Positions 26,474-35,555 of a stretch of DNA of 64,000 nucleotides are shown here, one piece after another. A model generated the notes under the pieces. The model had not been told where the DNA came from, ran no database searches, and worked only from the letters and a program-made list of their open reading frames with translations. The DNA comes from Paraburkholderia adhaesiva (GTDB lineage: Bacteria > Pseudomonadota > Gammaproteobacteria > Burkholderiales > Burkholderiaceae). A program made the translations under genes and the position numbers. How positions within the stretch are numbered: position 1 is the stretch's first letter; the number at the start of each line of letters is the position of its first letter. The DNA lies in the NCBI RefSeq assembly GCF_021390575.1, contig NZ_JAJEJQ010000001.1, forward strand, positions 496,001-560,000. The letters run 5' to 3'.

Positions 26474-27337
26474 ATGTTCGCCCGACTCCCGCTCTATCTG
26501 CGGCTCGTCCGCATGGACAAGCCGATCGGCAGCCTTCTGCTGCTGTGGCCGACGCTCAACGCCCTGTGGATTGCCTCGAACGGCCGCCCGTCGTTGGCGT
26601 TGCTCGTGATTTTCACCGTCGGTACCGTGCTGATGCGCTCCGCGGGCTGCGCGATCAACGACTACGCGGACCGCGATTTTGACCGCTACGTGAAGCGGAC
26701 AGCCGAACGGCCCATCACATCGGGCCGGATCCGCGCGTGGGAGGCGGTGGCGATCGCAGCGGGGCTCGCGCTCGTTTCGTTCCTCCTGATCTTGCCACTG
26801 AACACGCTCACGAAGCAGCTTTCGGTGGTGGCGCTGTTCGTGGCCGCGTCGTATCCGTTCACGAAGCGATTCTTCGCGATTCCGCAGGCGTATCTGGGCA
26901 TTGCGTTCGGTTTTGGCATTCCGATGGCGTTTGCCGCCGTGCAGGATCACGTGCCGCTCATGGGCTGGATCATGCTGGCCGCGAATGTGTTCTGGTCGGT
27001 TGCCTATGACACCGAATACGCCATGGTCGATCGCGACGACGACATCAAGATCGGTATCCGCACCTCTGCACTGACGTTCGGCCGCTTCGACGTGCTTGCG
27101 ATCATGCTGTGCTACGCGGCGACGCTTGGCGTTTACGTCTGGGTTGGTATCGAGCTTGGCTTTGGGCTGCTGTACTGGATTGGCTGGGCAGCGGCGGCAG
27201 GCTGCGCGGTGTACCACTACACGCTCATCAAAGACCGCGAACGCATGCCGTGCTTCGCCGCCTTCCGCCACAATAACTGGCTCGGCGGCGCGCTGTTTGC
27301 GGGCATTGCAGCGCATTACGCTTTCACGTCGATGTAA
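26474..27337 (+). CDS. ubiA: 4-hydroxybenzoate polyprenyltransferase
   Basis: 287 aa, multi-pass inner-membrane enzyme joining the polyprenyl tail to 4-hydroxybenzoate in ubiquinone synthesis. The two Mg-diphosphate-binding motifs are NDYADRDFD (62-70) and [13 protein letters not shown] (178-190), and [19 protein letters not shown] is the standard UbiA start. Length matches the family. The gene stands alone between dps and the convergent proC; in E. coli it follows ubiC, which is not present here. Confidence 0.96.
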   Translation: MFARLPLYLRLVRMDKPIGSLLLLWPTLNALWIASNGRPSLALLVIFTVGTVLMRSAGCAINDYADRDFDRYVKRTAERPITSGRIRAWEAVAIAAGLALVSFLLILPLNTLTKQLSVVALFVAASYPFTKRFFAIPQAYLGIAFGFGIPMAFAAVQDHVPLMGWIMLAANVFWSVAYDTEYAMVDRDDDIKIGIRTSALTFGRFDVLAIMLCYAATLGVYVWVGIELGFGLLYWIGWAAAAGCAVYHYTLIKDRERMPCFAAFRHNNWLGGALFAGIAAHYAFTSM

Positions 27338-27441
27338 CGGTGTAGCGGCGCGGCGCAGCGCGTTCGCCGCTTCGCGCAAGCGCCACGGCGGCAGACGCGT
27401 GCTGGGCCAGAAGCACGCGTACCGCAGCGAATCCGGCTCGC

Positions 27442-28257
27442 TTACTGCTTGCCGAACTCCTCGCCCATTTCCTTCGCACGCGCGTCGGCGGCCAATGCGC
27501 CGCGCACGATGGCATCCTTCACGCCCGACGCCGCGAATGACGCGAGCGCCGCGGCCGTCGTTCCGCCCTTCGACGTCACGCGCTCGCGTAGCACCGAAGG
27601 CGATTCCTCCGACTGCAACGCCAATTGCGCTGCGCCCGTGAACGTGGCGATGGCGAGTGCGCGACCTTGCTGCTCGTCCATGCCAAGCTGGCGCGCCGCT
27701 TCTTCCAGTGCCTCGATGAAATAGAACACGTACGCTGGACCGCTGCCCGAGATCGCCGTGACTGCGTCGATCTTTGCTTCGTCGTCGAACCACACGGTCT
27801 GACCGACCGCGCCCAGCGCATCCGAAGCGAGCTGGCGGCCCGCCGCGTCCACACCGCGGCTCGCGACGAGACCCGTCGCACCCATACCGATCAGCGCGGG
27901 CGTATTCGGCATCGTGCGAACGATGCGTGGGTGGCCATTGAGCCAGCGCGACAGGTCGTCGATCCGGATGCCGGCCATGATGCTGATCACGATCTGGTGT
28001 GCCCCGAGATGAGGCGCGATCCCTTCGGCCACGCCCTTTGCGATCTGCGGCTTGACCGCGAGCAGCACGGCGTCGTAATCGGCGAGTGCCGCGTCGGCGC
28101 TCGCGGCGGTGCGCACGCCGAACGTGTCGGCGTTGCGCTTGCGGACGTCCTCGTTCGGATCGATCGCGTACAGATGGCCGGCGGGCACGCCTTTGCGGAT
28201 CAGGCCGCCGATGAGTGCGGTGGCCATATTGCCGCCGCCGATGAATGCAATTTTCAT
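27442..28257 (-). CDS. proC: pyrroline-5-carboxylate reductase
   Basis: 271 aa. Catalyses the last step of proline synthesis, NADPH-dependent reduction of pyrroline-5-carboxylate. The Rossmann motif is FIGGGNMATALIGGL at the N-terminus, and the C-terminal signature is spread over VTSKGGTTAAALASFAASGV. Length is normal. It lies 22 bases downstream of yggS, the usual yggS-proC operon. Confidence 0.97.
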   Translation of the reverse strand: MKIAFIGGGNMATALIGGLIRKGVPAGHLYAIDPNEDVRKRNADTFGVRTAASADAALADYDAVLLAVKPQIAKGVAEGIAPHLGAHQIVISIMAGIRIDDLSRWLNGHPRIVRTMPNTPALIGMGATGLVASRGVDAAGRQLASDALGAVGQTVWFDDEAKIDAVTAISGSGPAYVFYFIEALEEAARQLGMDEQQGRALAIATFTGAAQLALQSEESPSVLRERVTSKGGTTAAALASFAASGVKDAIVRGALAADARAKEMGEEFGKQ

Positions 28258-28279
28258 GGTGATGGAGAGCGTCAGTGAA

Positions 28280-28978
28280 TCAGTGAGCGTAGTCGCGCGC
28301 GCCGAAGATTGCGGTGCCGATCCGCACGATCGTCGCGCCTTCGAGCACGGCCGCCTCGAGGTCGGCCGACATGCCCATCGACAGTGTGTCCAGCGCGAGC
28401 CCGTCGGCGCGAAGCGCGTCGAACAACTCGCGCAGTTGCCGGTGCGGCGTGCGCTGGCCCGCGAGGGTGGACTCCGGTTCGGGAATCGACATCAGTCCCC
28501 GCAGCCGCAGATTGGGCAACGCCGCGATCGCACGTGCAATCTGCGCTGCTTCCTGCGGTGCGACGCCGCTTTTGCTGGCCTCGCCGCTGACGTTGACCTG
28601 CAGGCACACGTTGAGCGGCGCCATGCCGGCGGGCCGCTGTTCCGAGAGACGCTGTGCGATCTTGAGGCGATCGACCGAATGCACCCAGTCGAAGCGTTCA
28701 GCCACAGGCCGAGTCTTGTTCGACTGAAGCGGTCCGATGAAATGCCATTCGAGGTCGGCGCGCAGATCGACGAGCGCCTCGATCTTGTCCACGGCTTCCT
28801 GCACGTAGTTCTCGCCGAAGGCACGCTGTCCGGCCGCGTGCGCGGCGCGCACGTCCTGCGCGGGCATTGTCTTGGAAACTGCGAGCAGCGCGACCGAATG
28901 CGGATCGCGGCCGGCGTTGCGGGCGGCGGCGGCGATGCGTTGCTGGACGGCTTCGAGATTGCGGGCGAAATCGGTCAT
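28280..28978 (-). CDS. yggS: PLP homeostasis protein (YggS/PLPBP family)
   Basis: 232 aa single-domain barrel that binds pyridoxal phosphate without known catalysis and balances PLP and amino-acid pools. The PLP lysine is in [17 protein letters not shown], followed by [13 protein letters not shown] and [11 protein letters not shown]; the C-terminal [17 protein letters not shown] holds the phosphate. The ATG at 28978 is preferred over an in-frame GTG at 29002 because it gives the standard N-terminus, although its ribosome site is weak. It is the first gene of yggS-proC. Confidence 0.94.
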   Translation of the reverse strand: MTDFARNLEAVQQRIAAAARNAGRDPHSVALLAVSKTMPAQDVRAAHAAGQRAFGENYVQEAVDKIEALVDLRADLEWHFIGPLQSNKTRPVAERFDWVHSVDRLKIAQRLSEQRPAGMAPLNVCLQVNVSGEASKSGVAPQEAAQIARAIAALPNLRLRGLMSIPEPESTLAGQRTPHRQLRELFDALRADGLALDTLSMGMSADLEAAVLEGATIVRIGTAIFGARDYAH

Positions 28979-29044
28979 GGGACTTGAGATCGGCCGCCTC
29001 ACGTTACAGGTGGCCGTTTAAACGAACCGGAACGAACGAAGGGA

Positions 29045-29050
29045 ATTATA
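29045..29050 (-). promoter_or_regulatory. -10 element of a probable yggS-proC promoter
   Basis: TATAAT on the minus strand, 67 bases before the yggS start. The -35 region (TGTTTC, 17 bases upstream) is poor and lies inside the nested inverted repeat, which could make promoter use depend on a bound protein or DNA structure. Confidence 0.45.
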
Positions 29051-29056
29051 CGGACT

Positions 29057-29108
29057 GCGCCGGACGCGAAACATAGGCCGAACGGCCAGCTTTTTTCGCG
29101 TCCGGCGC
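29057..29108. repeat. nested inverted repeat between glcF and yggS
   Basis: Outer arms GCGCCGGACGCGAAA (29057-29071) and TTTCGCGTCCGGCGC (29094-29108) are perfectly complementary, and inside them GGCCG (29076-29080) pairs with CGGCC (29083-29087). As RNA it folds into one long hairpin with an internal loop. It begins 37 bases after the glcF stop, so it may end the glc transcript, although no T run follows on that strand. Confidence 0.75.
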
Positions 29109-29144
29109 TCCGTTACGCTGATTCGACTTTTCGACTTCGTGCGT

Positions 29145-30374
29145 TCAGTTCGCCGCCAGCATATGTTCGACCAGCTCGATCCAGTGTGTGACCGGTATCG
29201 CCGTGCCACTCTGCAGGTGCGCGATGCAGCCGATATTCGCCGACACGATCAGTTGCGGCTCAAGCGCCTTGAGGTGCTCGATCTTCTGGTTGCGCAGTGT
29301 GTAGGAAAGGCGCGGTTGCAAGATCGAATACGTGCCGGCCGAGCCGCAGCACAGGTGGCTATCGGTTGGCAGACGCACATCAAGACCGAGCGCGCCCAGC
29401 ACCTTTTCCACGCCGCCACGCAATTGCTGGCCATGCTGCAGCGTGCAGGGCGGATGCCACGCCACGGTGTGGATGCCGCGCCGGCGCGTCGCCGCGATGA
29501 GCTGATCCTGGAACGCAGGCAGGATTTCGGAAAGGTCGCGTGTCAACTCGACAATACGACGTGCTTTCTCCGCATAGGCCGGATCATTGCGCAAGAGGTG
29601 CGCGTATTCCTTGACCGTCGCGCCGCAGCCCGAGGCGTTCATCACGATCGCCTCCACGCCTTGCTCGACGTAGGGCCACCAGGCATCGACGTTCGCGCGC
29701 ACGTCGGCGAGGGCCTCGTCCACGTAACCCAGATGCAGGCGGATCGCGCCGCAGCAGCCGGCCTGCGGCGCCACGACTGTCTCAATGCCGAGTGCATCCA
29801 GCACGCGCGCGGTCGCGATGTTGATGTTCGGCATCATCGAAGGCTGCACGCAGCCCGCGAGCATCAGCATCTTGCGCGCGTGCTTCGCCGTGGGCCACGC
29901 GAGCGGGCGCTGGCGTACGGGCACCTTGTCGCGCAGACGCCGTGGCAGGAGCGGACGGAGTTGCTGTCCAAGCCGCATCGCAGGCGAGAACAGCGCACGG
30001 CGCGGCACGAAGCTCGCAAGCACGCGGCGCAGAATGCGCTGGCGGAGCGGCCGCGGCACCATCTGTTCGGCGTGCTTGCGGCCGATCTCGACGAGCCTGC
30101 CGTACTGCACGCCCGAGGGACAGGTGGTCTCGCAACTGCGGCACGTGAGACAGCGGTCGAGGTGCGTCAGCGTGCTCTTCGTCACGTTGGCACCTTCAAC
30201 CATTTGCTTCATCAGATAGATGCGGCCGCGCGGACCGTCGAGCTCGTCGCCGAGCAGTTGATAGGTCGGGCACGTTGCCGTGCAAAAACCGCAATGAACA
30301 CATTTGCGCAGGATGGCGTCCGCTTCGTCGCCGTCGGGCGTGTTCCGGATGAAGTCCGCGAGGTTTGTCTGCAT
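29145..30374 (-). CDS. glcF: glycolate oxidase iron-sulfur subunit
   Basis: 409 aa. Two 4Fe-4S clusters are predicted from CVHCGFCTATCP (Cys25, 28, 31, 35) and CLTCRSCETTCP (Cys75, 78, 81, 85). The C-terminal two-thirds carry the two CCG-type cysteine domains (AGCCGAIRLHLG and LCCGSAGTYS). GlcF transfers electrons from the GlcD/GlcE flavoproteins to the membrane chain. It starts 18 bases after glcE and ends the dld-glcDEF operon. Confidence 0.96.
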   Translation of the reverse strand: MQTNLADFIRNTPDGDEADAILRKCVHCGFCTATCPTYQLLGDELDGPRGRIYLMKQMVEGANVTKSTLTHLDRCLTCRSCETTCPSGVQYGRLVEIGRKHAEQMVPRPLRQRILRRVLASFVPRRALFSPAMRLGQQLRPLLPRRLRDKVPVRQRPLAWPTAKHARKMLMLAGCVQPSMMPNINIATARVLDALGIETVVAPQAGCCGAIRLHLGYVDEALADVRANVDAWWPYVEQGVEAIVMNASGCGATVKEYAHLLRNDPAYAEKARRIVELTRDLSEILPAFQDQLIAATRRRGIHTVAWHPPCTLQHGQQLRGGVEKVLGALGLDVRLPTDSHLCCGSAGTYSILQPRLSYTLRNQKIEHLKALEPQLIVSANIGCIAHLQSGTAIPVTHWIELVEHMLAAN

Positions 30375-30392
30375 TGCGGGCGGTCGTTGGGT

Positions 30393-31481
30393 TCAGAAGT
30401 CGGAGTACAGCCGGCCGCGATTGAAGATGCGGGCCGGATCGAAGGCGGCCTTCAGGCCACGGTGGATCTTCATGAGCGGCGCGGGCAGCGGCGTGAACAC
30501 CCCTGCGCTGCGGTCGTAGTCCCGGCCGGTGCGGAACATCGTCGCGTGGCCGCCCGCCTGCTTGGCTGTGATGCGCACGGTTTGGGCGTCGGTTTCCGTG
30601 ATCCACCAGCGCTGCGCGCCGCCCCATTCCATCAACTGGGCGCCGGGCAATTGCAGCGGCTCGGCGATCGAAGGCAGTGCGAGACGCCAGAGCGCCGCGT
30701 CCGGGGCAATGGCCGCGAAGAACGGATCGGTCTGCTCGCGCAGGCCAGCCCAGAAGCGTTCCGCTTCCACTGCGTCCACCACCTCGCCGCCGAGCGACGC
30801 ACGCGCGGACTTCACAGCTGCATCCGCGCCCGCCAACCTGATGGCGAGCGTGCCGTTGCGCCAGGCGCTCGCCGTGATCGGCAACGGGTGTCCGCCCCAT
30901 TCGTTGAGCTTGCGCACTGCGTCGCTTCCGCTCATGTCGAACTTGAGCGTCGCCTCGGCCTGCGGCATGGGCAGCACTTTTACCGACAGTTCGAGCATCA
31001 ACCCCAGTGTTCCAAGCGAGCCGGCGAGCAGGCGCGATACGTCGTAGCCTGCTACGTTCTTCACGACCTGACCGCCGAAGTGCAGTACGTCGCCGTGGCC
31101 GTTCATGATCACAGCGCCCAGCACGAAGTCGCGAGCCGCGCCCGCCGCCGTGCGGCGCGGTCCGGCGATCCCGGCCCCAATGCACCCGCCAAAGGTGGCC
31201 TGCGCGCCGAAGTGCGGCGGTTCGAACGCGAGCATCTGGCCTTGCGCGGCGAGCGTCGATTCGATTTCGGCGAGCGGTGTGCCCGCGCGCGCGGTGATCA
31301 CGAGTTCAGCCGGATCGTAGGCGATGACGCCACGATGCGCGCGCGTGTCGAGAATCTCGCCCTCGAGTGCCTGGCCGTACCAGTCCTTCGTGCCGCCGCC
31401 GCGTATGCGCAATGGGCGGCCATCGGCGGTGGCCGCGCGAACGCGGTCCGACCAGACGGCTACGATGTCGTCGTCTTCCAT
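30393..31481 (-). CDS. glcE: glycolate oxidase FAD-binding subunit
   Basis: 362 aa from the ATG at 31481 (MEDDDIVAVWSDRVRAATAD); longer in-frame extensions overlap an intergenic region and lack a ribosome site. It has a single FAD-binding PCMH domain: RIRGGGTKDWYGQ (phosphate loop), then GCIGAGIAGPRR and KNVAGYDVSRLLAGSLG. It is shorter than GlcD and lacks its substrate domain, as expected for GlcE. It lies between glcD (159-base gap) and glcF. Confidence 0.95.
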   Translation of the reverse strand: MEDDDIVAVWSDRVRAATADGRPLRIRGGGTKDWYGQALEGEILDTRAHRGVIAYDPAELVITARAGTPLAEIESTLAAQGQMLAFEPPHFGAQATFGGCIGAGIAGPRRTAAGAARDFVLGAVIMNGHGDVLHFGGQVVKNVAGYDVSRLLAGSLGTLGLMLELSVKVLPMPQAEATLKFDMSGSDAVRKLNEWGGHPLPITASAWRNGTLAIRLAGADAAVKSARASLGGEVVDAVEAERFWAGLREQTDPFFAAIAPDAALWRLALPSIAEPLQLPGAQLMEWGGAQRWWITETDAQTVRITAKQAGGHATMFRTGRDYDRSAGVFTPLPAPLMKIHRGLKAAFDPARIFNRGRLYSDF

Positions 31482-31640
31482 GGCGTCATTGTCGTTGTCG
31501 TTCGTTCGATTGTAGCCACAGGCCCCGCCCTGGCAACCCGGAGCCGACCCGTATTGCCGGGTGCGCCGGTCAGTCGCGGCAGCGGCGGTAGTGCAGCGCC
31601 GCAAACGCGGCCGGCGCGCGCGGCGCCGGCTGTCCTGCCG

Positions 31641-33134
31641 TCAGAACCTCGGCAGTTCGGGATGCGGCAGCAAGTTGCCGCGCACGTGCATCTTGCCGTA
31701 CTCGGCACAGCGCGCGCGGGTGGGAATACCCTTGTCCGGGTTGAGCAGGCCGGCGGGGTCGAATGCGTGCTTCACGGCGTGGAACGCATCGCGTTCCTGA
31801 GGCGAGAACTGCACGCACATCGAATTGATCTTTTCGATACCCACGCCATGTTCGCCAGTCACCGTTCCGCCCAGTTCGACGCAGGTTTCGAGGATGTCCG
31901 AACCGAACGCCTCGGCGCGGTGCCACTCGTCCTGGTCGTTGCCGTTGAAGAGAATGAGCGGGTGCATATTGCCGTCGCCCGCGTGGAATACGTTGATGCA
32001 ACGCAATCCGTATTGCTGTTCCATCTCGTGGATGCGCGCGAGCAGCGACCCAATGCTGCGGCGTGGCACGGTGCCGTCCATGCAGTAGTAGTCGGGCGAG
32101 ATGCGGCCTGCCGCCGGGAATGCGTTCTTGCGGCCGGACCAGAAGCGCAGCCGTTCTTCCTCGGTGCGCGAGATCTGGATGCGCGTTGCGCCGTGTTCGC
32201 GCAGCACGAGCGTCGTGCGCGCTACTTCGTCGGCGACTTCCTCGGGAGTGCCGTCCGACTCGCACAGCAGGATCGCCTCGGCTTCGAGGTCGTAGCCCGC
32301 GTTCACGAATTCTTCGACTGCGCGTGTGGCCGGCTTGTCCATCATTTCGAGGCCGGCTGGAATGATGCCCGCTGCGATGATGGCCGCGACGGCGTCGCCG
32401 CCTTTCACGACATCGTCGAAGCTCGCCATGATGACCTGGGCCGTCTGCGGGCGCGGGATCAGCTTCACAGTCACTTCGGTCACGATCGCGAACATGCCCT
32501 CGCTGCCGACCATCACGGCGAGCAGGTCGAGGCCTGGTGCGTCGGGAGCGAGCGAGCCGAACTCGACGATCTCGCCGTCCATCGTCACGGCACGCACGCG
32601 CAGCACGTTATGCACGGTGAGGCCGTATTTCAGGCAATGGACGCCGCCCGAATTCTCGGACACATTGCCGCCGATTGTGCAGGCGATCTGCGACGACGGA
32701 TCGGGCGCGTAGTAGAGCCCGAATGGAGCGGCCGCTTCGGACACCGCAAGGTTGCGCACACCGGGTTGAACCGTCGCGGTGCGCGCGTATGGATCGACTT
32801 CGAGAATGCGACGAAAGCGTGCGAGCGAGAGGACGATGCCGTGGCGGATCGGCATGGCGCCGCCGGAGAGACCGGTGCCCGCGCCTCGCGGCACGACCGG
32901 GACGTCGAGGCGGCGGCAGATCTGCACGACGCGCTGGACCTGCGATTCCGTTTCCGGCAATGCGACCGCCAGCGGCAGGCGCCGGTACGCGGCGAGGCCA
33001 TCGCACTCGTAGGCGACCGTGTCCTCTTCCCGATGCAACAGGCAGTGCGCAGGCAGCACCGCCATCAAGGCCTGGACCACTTCGCGCTGTCGTTGCGCGA
33101 GTACTTCCGGCGACATTTCGCCCGGTGCATTCAT
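31641..33134 (-). CDS. glcD: glycolate oxidase catalytic flavoprotein subunit
   Basis: 497 aa. Oxidises glycolate to glyoxylate. The FAD domain has PRGAGTGLSGGAMP and IGGNVSENSGGVHCLKYGLT; the C-terminal domain has HAGDGNMHPLILF and TGEHGVGIEKI, whose histidines bind the metal and substrate in this family. The ATG at 33134 is placed by GGGAGGACAC. It is second in dld-glcD-glcE-glcF and feeds photorespiration-like or C2 carbon use. Confidence 0.96.
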   Translation of the reverse strand: MNAPGEMSPEVLAQRQREVVQALMAVLPAHCLLHREEDTVAYECDGLAAYRRLPLAVALPETESQVQRVVQICRRLDVPVVPRGAGTGLSGGAMPIRHGIVLSLARFRRILEVDPYARTATVQPGVRNLAVSEAAAPFGLYYAPDPSSQIACTIGGNVSENSGGVHCLKYGLTVHNVLRVRAVTMDGEIVEFGSLAPDAPGLDLLAVMVGSEGMFAIVTEVTVKLIPRPQTAQVIMASFDDVVKGGDAVAAIIAAGIIPAGLEMMDKPATRAVEEFVNAGYDLEAEAILLCESDGTPEEVADEVARTTLVLREHGATRIQISRTEEERLRFWSGRKNAFPAAGRISPDYYCMDGTVPRRSIGSLLARIHEMEQQYGLRCINVFHAGDGNMHPLILFNGNDQDEWHRAEAFGSDILETCVELGGTVTGEHGVGIEKINSMCVQFSPQERDAFHAVKHAFDPAGLLNPDKGIPTRARCAEYGKMHVRGNLLPHPELPRF

Positions 33135-33209
33135 GTGTCCTCCCGCAGTTCTGCGCAGTTTTGTCCTGCCGCCGGACGATGGGCCATGGCCCGGATGTCG
33201 TTCAGTCGC

Positions 33210-34625
33210 TCAGACAGCCCACGAAAAAATCTTTCCAGGATTCATCAGATTGTGCGGATCGAGTGCATGCTTGATCGCGCGCATCGTGTCCACGGTGTCG
33301 ACGCCATGTTCTTCCACGAGGAAGCCCATCTTGTGCAGCCCGACACCGTGCTCGCCCGTGCAGGTGCCGTCCATCGCGAGCGCGCGCTTCACGATGCGAT
33401 GGTTCAGCCGTTCGGCTTCCTCGATCTCTTCCGGTTTGGCCGGGTCGATCAGCATGCAAACGTGGAAGTTGCCATCGCCGACATGGCCGACGATCGGGCA
33501 GGGCAGCGGCGACGTTTTCAGGTCCGCTTCCGTTTCGACGACGCATTCCGCGAGGCGCGAGATCGGCACGCAGACGTCGGTCGACAAGGCGCGGCTGCCC
33601 GGCCGCAATTGCAGCATTGCGAAGAGCGCGTTGTGACGGGCATTCCAGAGGCGGGTGCGGTCTTCGGGGCGAGTCGCCCATTCGAAACCGTCGCCGCCGT
33701 TCTGCGCGGCGATCTCCTGCACGAGTTGCGCCTGTTCTTCGACGCCCGCCGCCGTGCCATGGAATTCGAAAAAAAGCGTGGGCGCTTCGCGCAGCGTCAG
33801 ATTCGAGTGGCGATTGAGTGCACGCACGGCGAGCGAGTCGATGAACTCCACGCGCGCGACCGGCACTCCGATCTGGATCGTCTCGATCACGGTACGCACC
33901 GCGTCGGCCATCGAATGGAACGTGCAGACGGCAGCCGACACCGCCTCGGGCTGGGGATACAGCCGCAAGGTGATTCCGGTGATGACGCCGAGCGTACCCT
34001 CGGAGCCAACGAAGAGGCGCGTGAGGTCATATCCCGCCGACGACTTTCGCGCGCGCGAGCCGGTCTTGATGACGCGGCCGTCGGCGAGGACCGCGGTGAG
34101 GCCGAGCACGTTCTCGCGCATCGTGCCGTAGCGCACGGCATTGGTGCCGGAGGCGCGCGTCGCGGACATGCCGCCGATGCTTGCGTCCGCGCCGGGATCG
34201 ATCGGGAAGAAGAGGCCCGTATCGCGCAGCGCTTCGTTCAGCTGCTTGCGCGAGATGCCGGGCTCGACGGTCACTGTGAGATCTTCTGCGTTGATCGACA
34301 GCACGCGGTTCATCCCCGAGAGGTCGATCGACACGCCGCCTTGTACGGCCAGCAGGTGGCCTTCGAGCGACGATCCGTTGCCGTAGGGGATGATGGGCAC
34401 GCCATATTGCGCACACAGCTTCACGGCTGCCTGGACGTCTTCGGTGCTGTGCGCGAACACAACGGCGTCGGGCAGTTGCGGATCGAACATGGATTCGTCG
34501 CGGCCATGGTGGGCGCGCACCGCTTCAGACGTGGAGACACGGTCGCCGAACGTGGCGCGGAGTGTGTCGAGGAGTTCGGCGGGGAACGGGCGGCGTGCGA
34601 CAGCCGGCGGCGCGGGGTGATTCAC
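33210..34625 (-). CDS. FAD-linked D-lactate dehydrogenase-like oxidase
   Basis: 471 aa of the same family as GlcD but clearly distinct. The GTG at 34625 is chosen from GAAGGAGACCCCGC before it. FAD motifs are PYGNGSSLEGHL and IGGMSATRASGTNAVRYGTM; substrate-domain motifs are VGHVGDGNFHVCMLID and TGEHGVGLHKMGF. The sequence resembles cytochrome-type D-lactate dehydrogenases (Dld2/LDHD) more than glycolate oxidase, and a 2-hydroxyglutarate-type substrate is an alternative. It leads the glc operon, so D-lactate or another 2-hydroxyacid is probably oxidised alongside glycolate. Confidence 0.85.
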   Translation of the reverse strand: MNHPAPPAVARRPFPAELLDTLRATFGDRVSTSEAVRAHHGRDESMFDPQLPDAVVFAHSTEDVQAAVKLCAQYGVPIIPYGNGSSLEGHLLAVQGGVSIDLSGMNRVLSINAEDLTVTVEPGISRKQLNEALRDTGLFFPIDPGADASIGGMSATRASGTNAVRYGTMRENVLGLTAVLADGRVIKTGSRARKSSAGYDLTRLFVGSEGTLGVITGITLRLYPQPEAVSAAVCTFHSMADAVRTVIETIQIGVPVARVEFIDSLAVRALNRHSNLTLREAPTLFFEFHGTAAGVEEQAQLVQEIAAQNGGDGFEWATRPEDRTRLWNARHNALFAMLQLRPGSRALSTDVCVPISRLAECVVETEADLKTSPLPCPIVGHVGDGNFHVCMLIDPAKPEEIEEAERLNHRIVKRALAMDGTCTGEHGVGLHKMGFLVEEHGVDTVDTMRAIKHALDPHNLMNPGKIFSWAV

Positions 34626-34804
34626 GCGGGGTCTCCTTCGTATAGTTGCGGTTTTCTGTGCGGTTCATTTTACGCTGAACAATCGCGCCCGCGAGGGCCG
34701 CAGCGCGCGCAAGGCCAATCGTGCGACGCACAAAAACTATAATGTCCGGCCGCACGCGCAGCGGCGCACAAATACACGATTCACACTATTTCGGAGGACA
34801 CATC

Positions 34805-35380
34805 ATGGGCAATCGGCTGAGCAAGATCGTCACGCGCACAGGCGATGACGGCACCACCGGACTCGGCGACGGCAGCCGCGTGCGCAAGGACGACGCGCGG
34901 ATCGCGGCGATCGGAGACGTCGACGAACTCAATTCGCAGATCGGCGTGCTGCTGTGCGAGACGTTGCCCGACGACGTGCGCGCCGCCCTCACGGCGATCC
35001 AGCACGATCTCTTCGACCTGGGCGGCGAGCTTTGCATGCCGGGCCATACGATGGTGACCGACGCGCATCTCGCGCGGCTCGACGGCTGGCTCGCCGAGTA
35101 CAACGCCGCACTTCCCCCGCTCAAGGAGTTCATCCTCCCGGGCGGTTCGCGCGCAGCGGCGCTCGCGCATGTGTGCCGCACTGTATGCCGGCGTGCCGAA
35201 CGTGCTGTGGTGGCACTCGGGGCGGCATCGGCAGAGCAGGGGGCGCCGCTTGCCGATACGCCGCGTCGGTATGTGAACCGACTCTCCGACCTGTTGTTCG
35301 TGCTGTCACGTGTGCTCAATCGCGTGAACGGCGGCGATGACGTGTACTGGCGCAGCGACCGCGGCGCATCGACGGGCTGA
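34805..35380 (+). CDS. cob(I)alamin adenosyltransferase, PduO type
   Basis: 191 aa. Makes adenosylcobalamin from cob(I)alamin and ATP. The N-terminus has the ATP-binding TRTGDDGTTGLGDGSRVRKD, and the C-terminal helices carry CRTVCRRAERAVVAL and RYVNRLSDLLFVLSR, the PduO/MMAB signature. The ATG at 34805 is set by GGAGGACACATC. It is divergent from the dld-glc operon and upstream of hmp, but separated from it by a 175-base regulatory region. Confidence 0.94.
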   Translation: MGNRLSKIVTRTGDDGTTGLGDGSRVRKDDARIAAIGDVDELNSQIGVLLCETLPDDVRAALTAIQHDLFDLGGELCMPGHTMVTDAHLARLDGWLAEYNAALPPLKEFILPGGSRAAALAHVCRTVCRRAERAVVALGAASAEQGAPLADTPRRYVNRLSDLLFVLSRVLNRVNGGDDVYWRSDRGASTG

Positions 35381-35511
35381 TGAGCGGCGCCGGAACGCCG
35401 GCAATTCAAGGGTAAAAAACAGGGCAATAAGGGCGCTCTTCGCGAGGCAAATTAAGGGCCAAAAGCAGATTGCTGCACCTGCGACAAAATGCCCGAACTT
35501 TGCGCTGCATC

Positions 35512-35536
35512 AAAGATGTATCGTGTGCGCATCTTT
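35512..35536. promoter_or_regulatory. probable NsrR binding site upstream of hmp
   Basis: AAAGATG and CATCTTT are perfect 7-base arms separated by 11 bases, ending 19 bases before the hmp start. Arm sequence and spacing match the known NsrR operator (AAGATG-x11-CATCTT). NsrR is an NO-sensitive iron-sulfur repressor that controls hmp in many bacteria. The half-sites are clear; the inner bases fit less well. Confidence 0.7.
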
Positions 35537-35555
35537 ACCGCGGAGAACCTGAAGA

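Noticed and set aside
29139..34742. Very long plus-strand open frame (about 1867 codons) across the dld-glcDEF region
   Set aside because: It lies exactly antisense to four genes with clear motifs on the minus strand. GC-rich genes produce such frames on the opposite strand, and its protein shows only the Arg/His/Asp-rich pattern of antisense reading.
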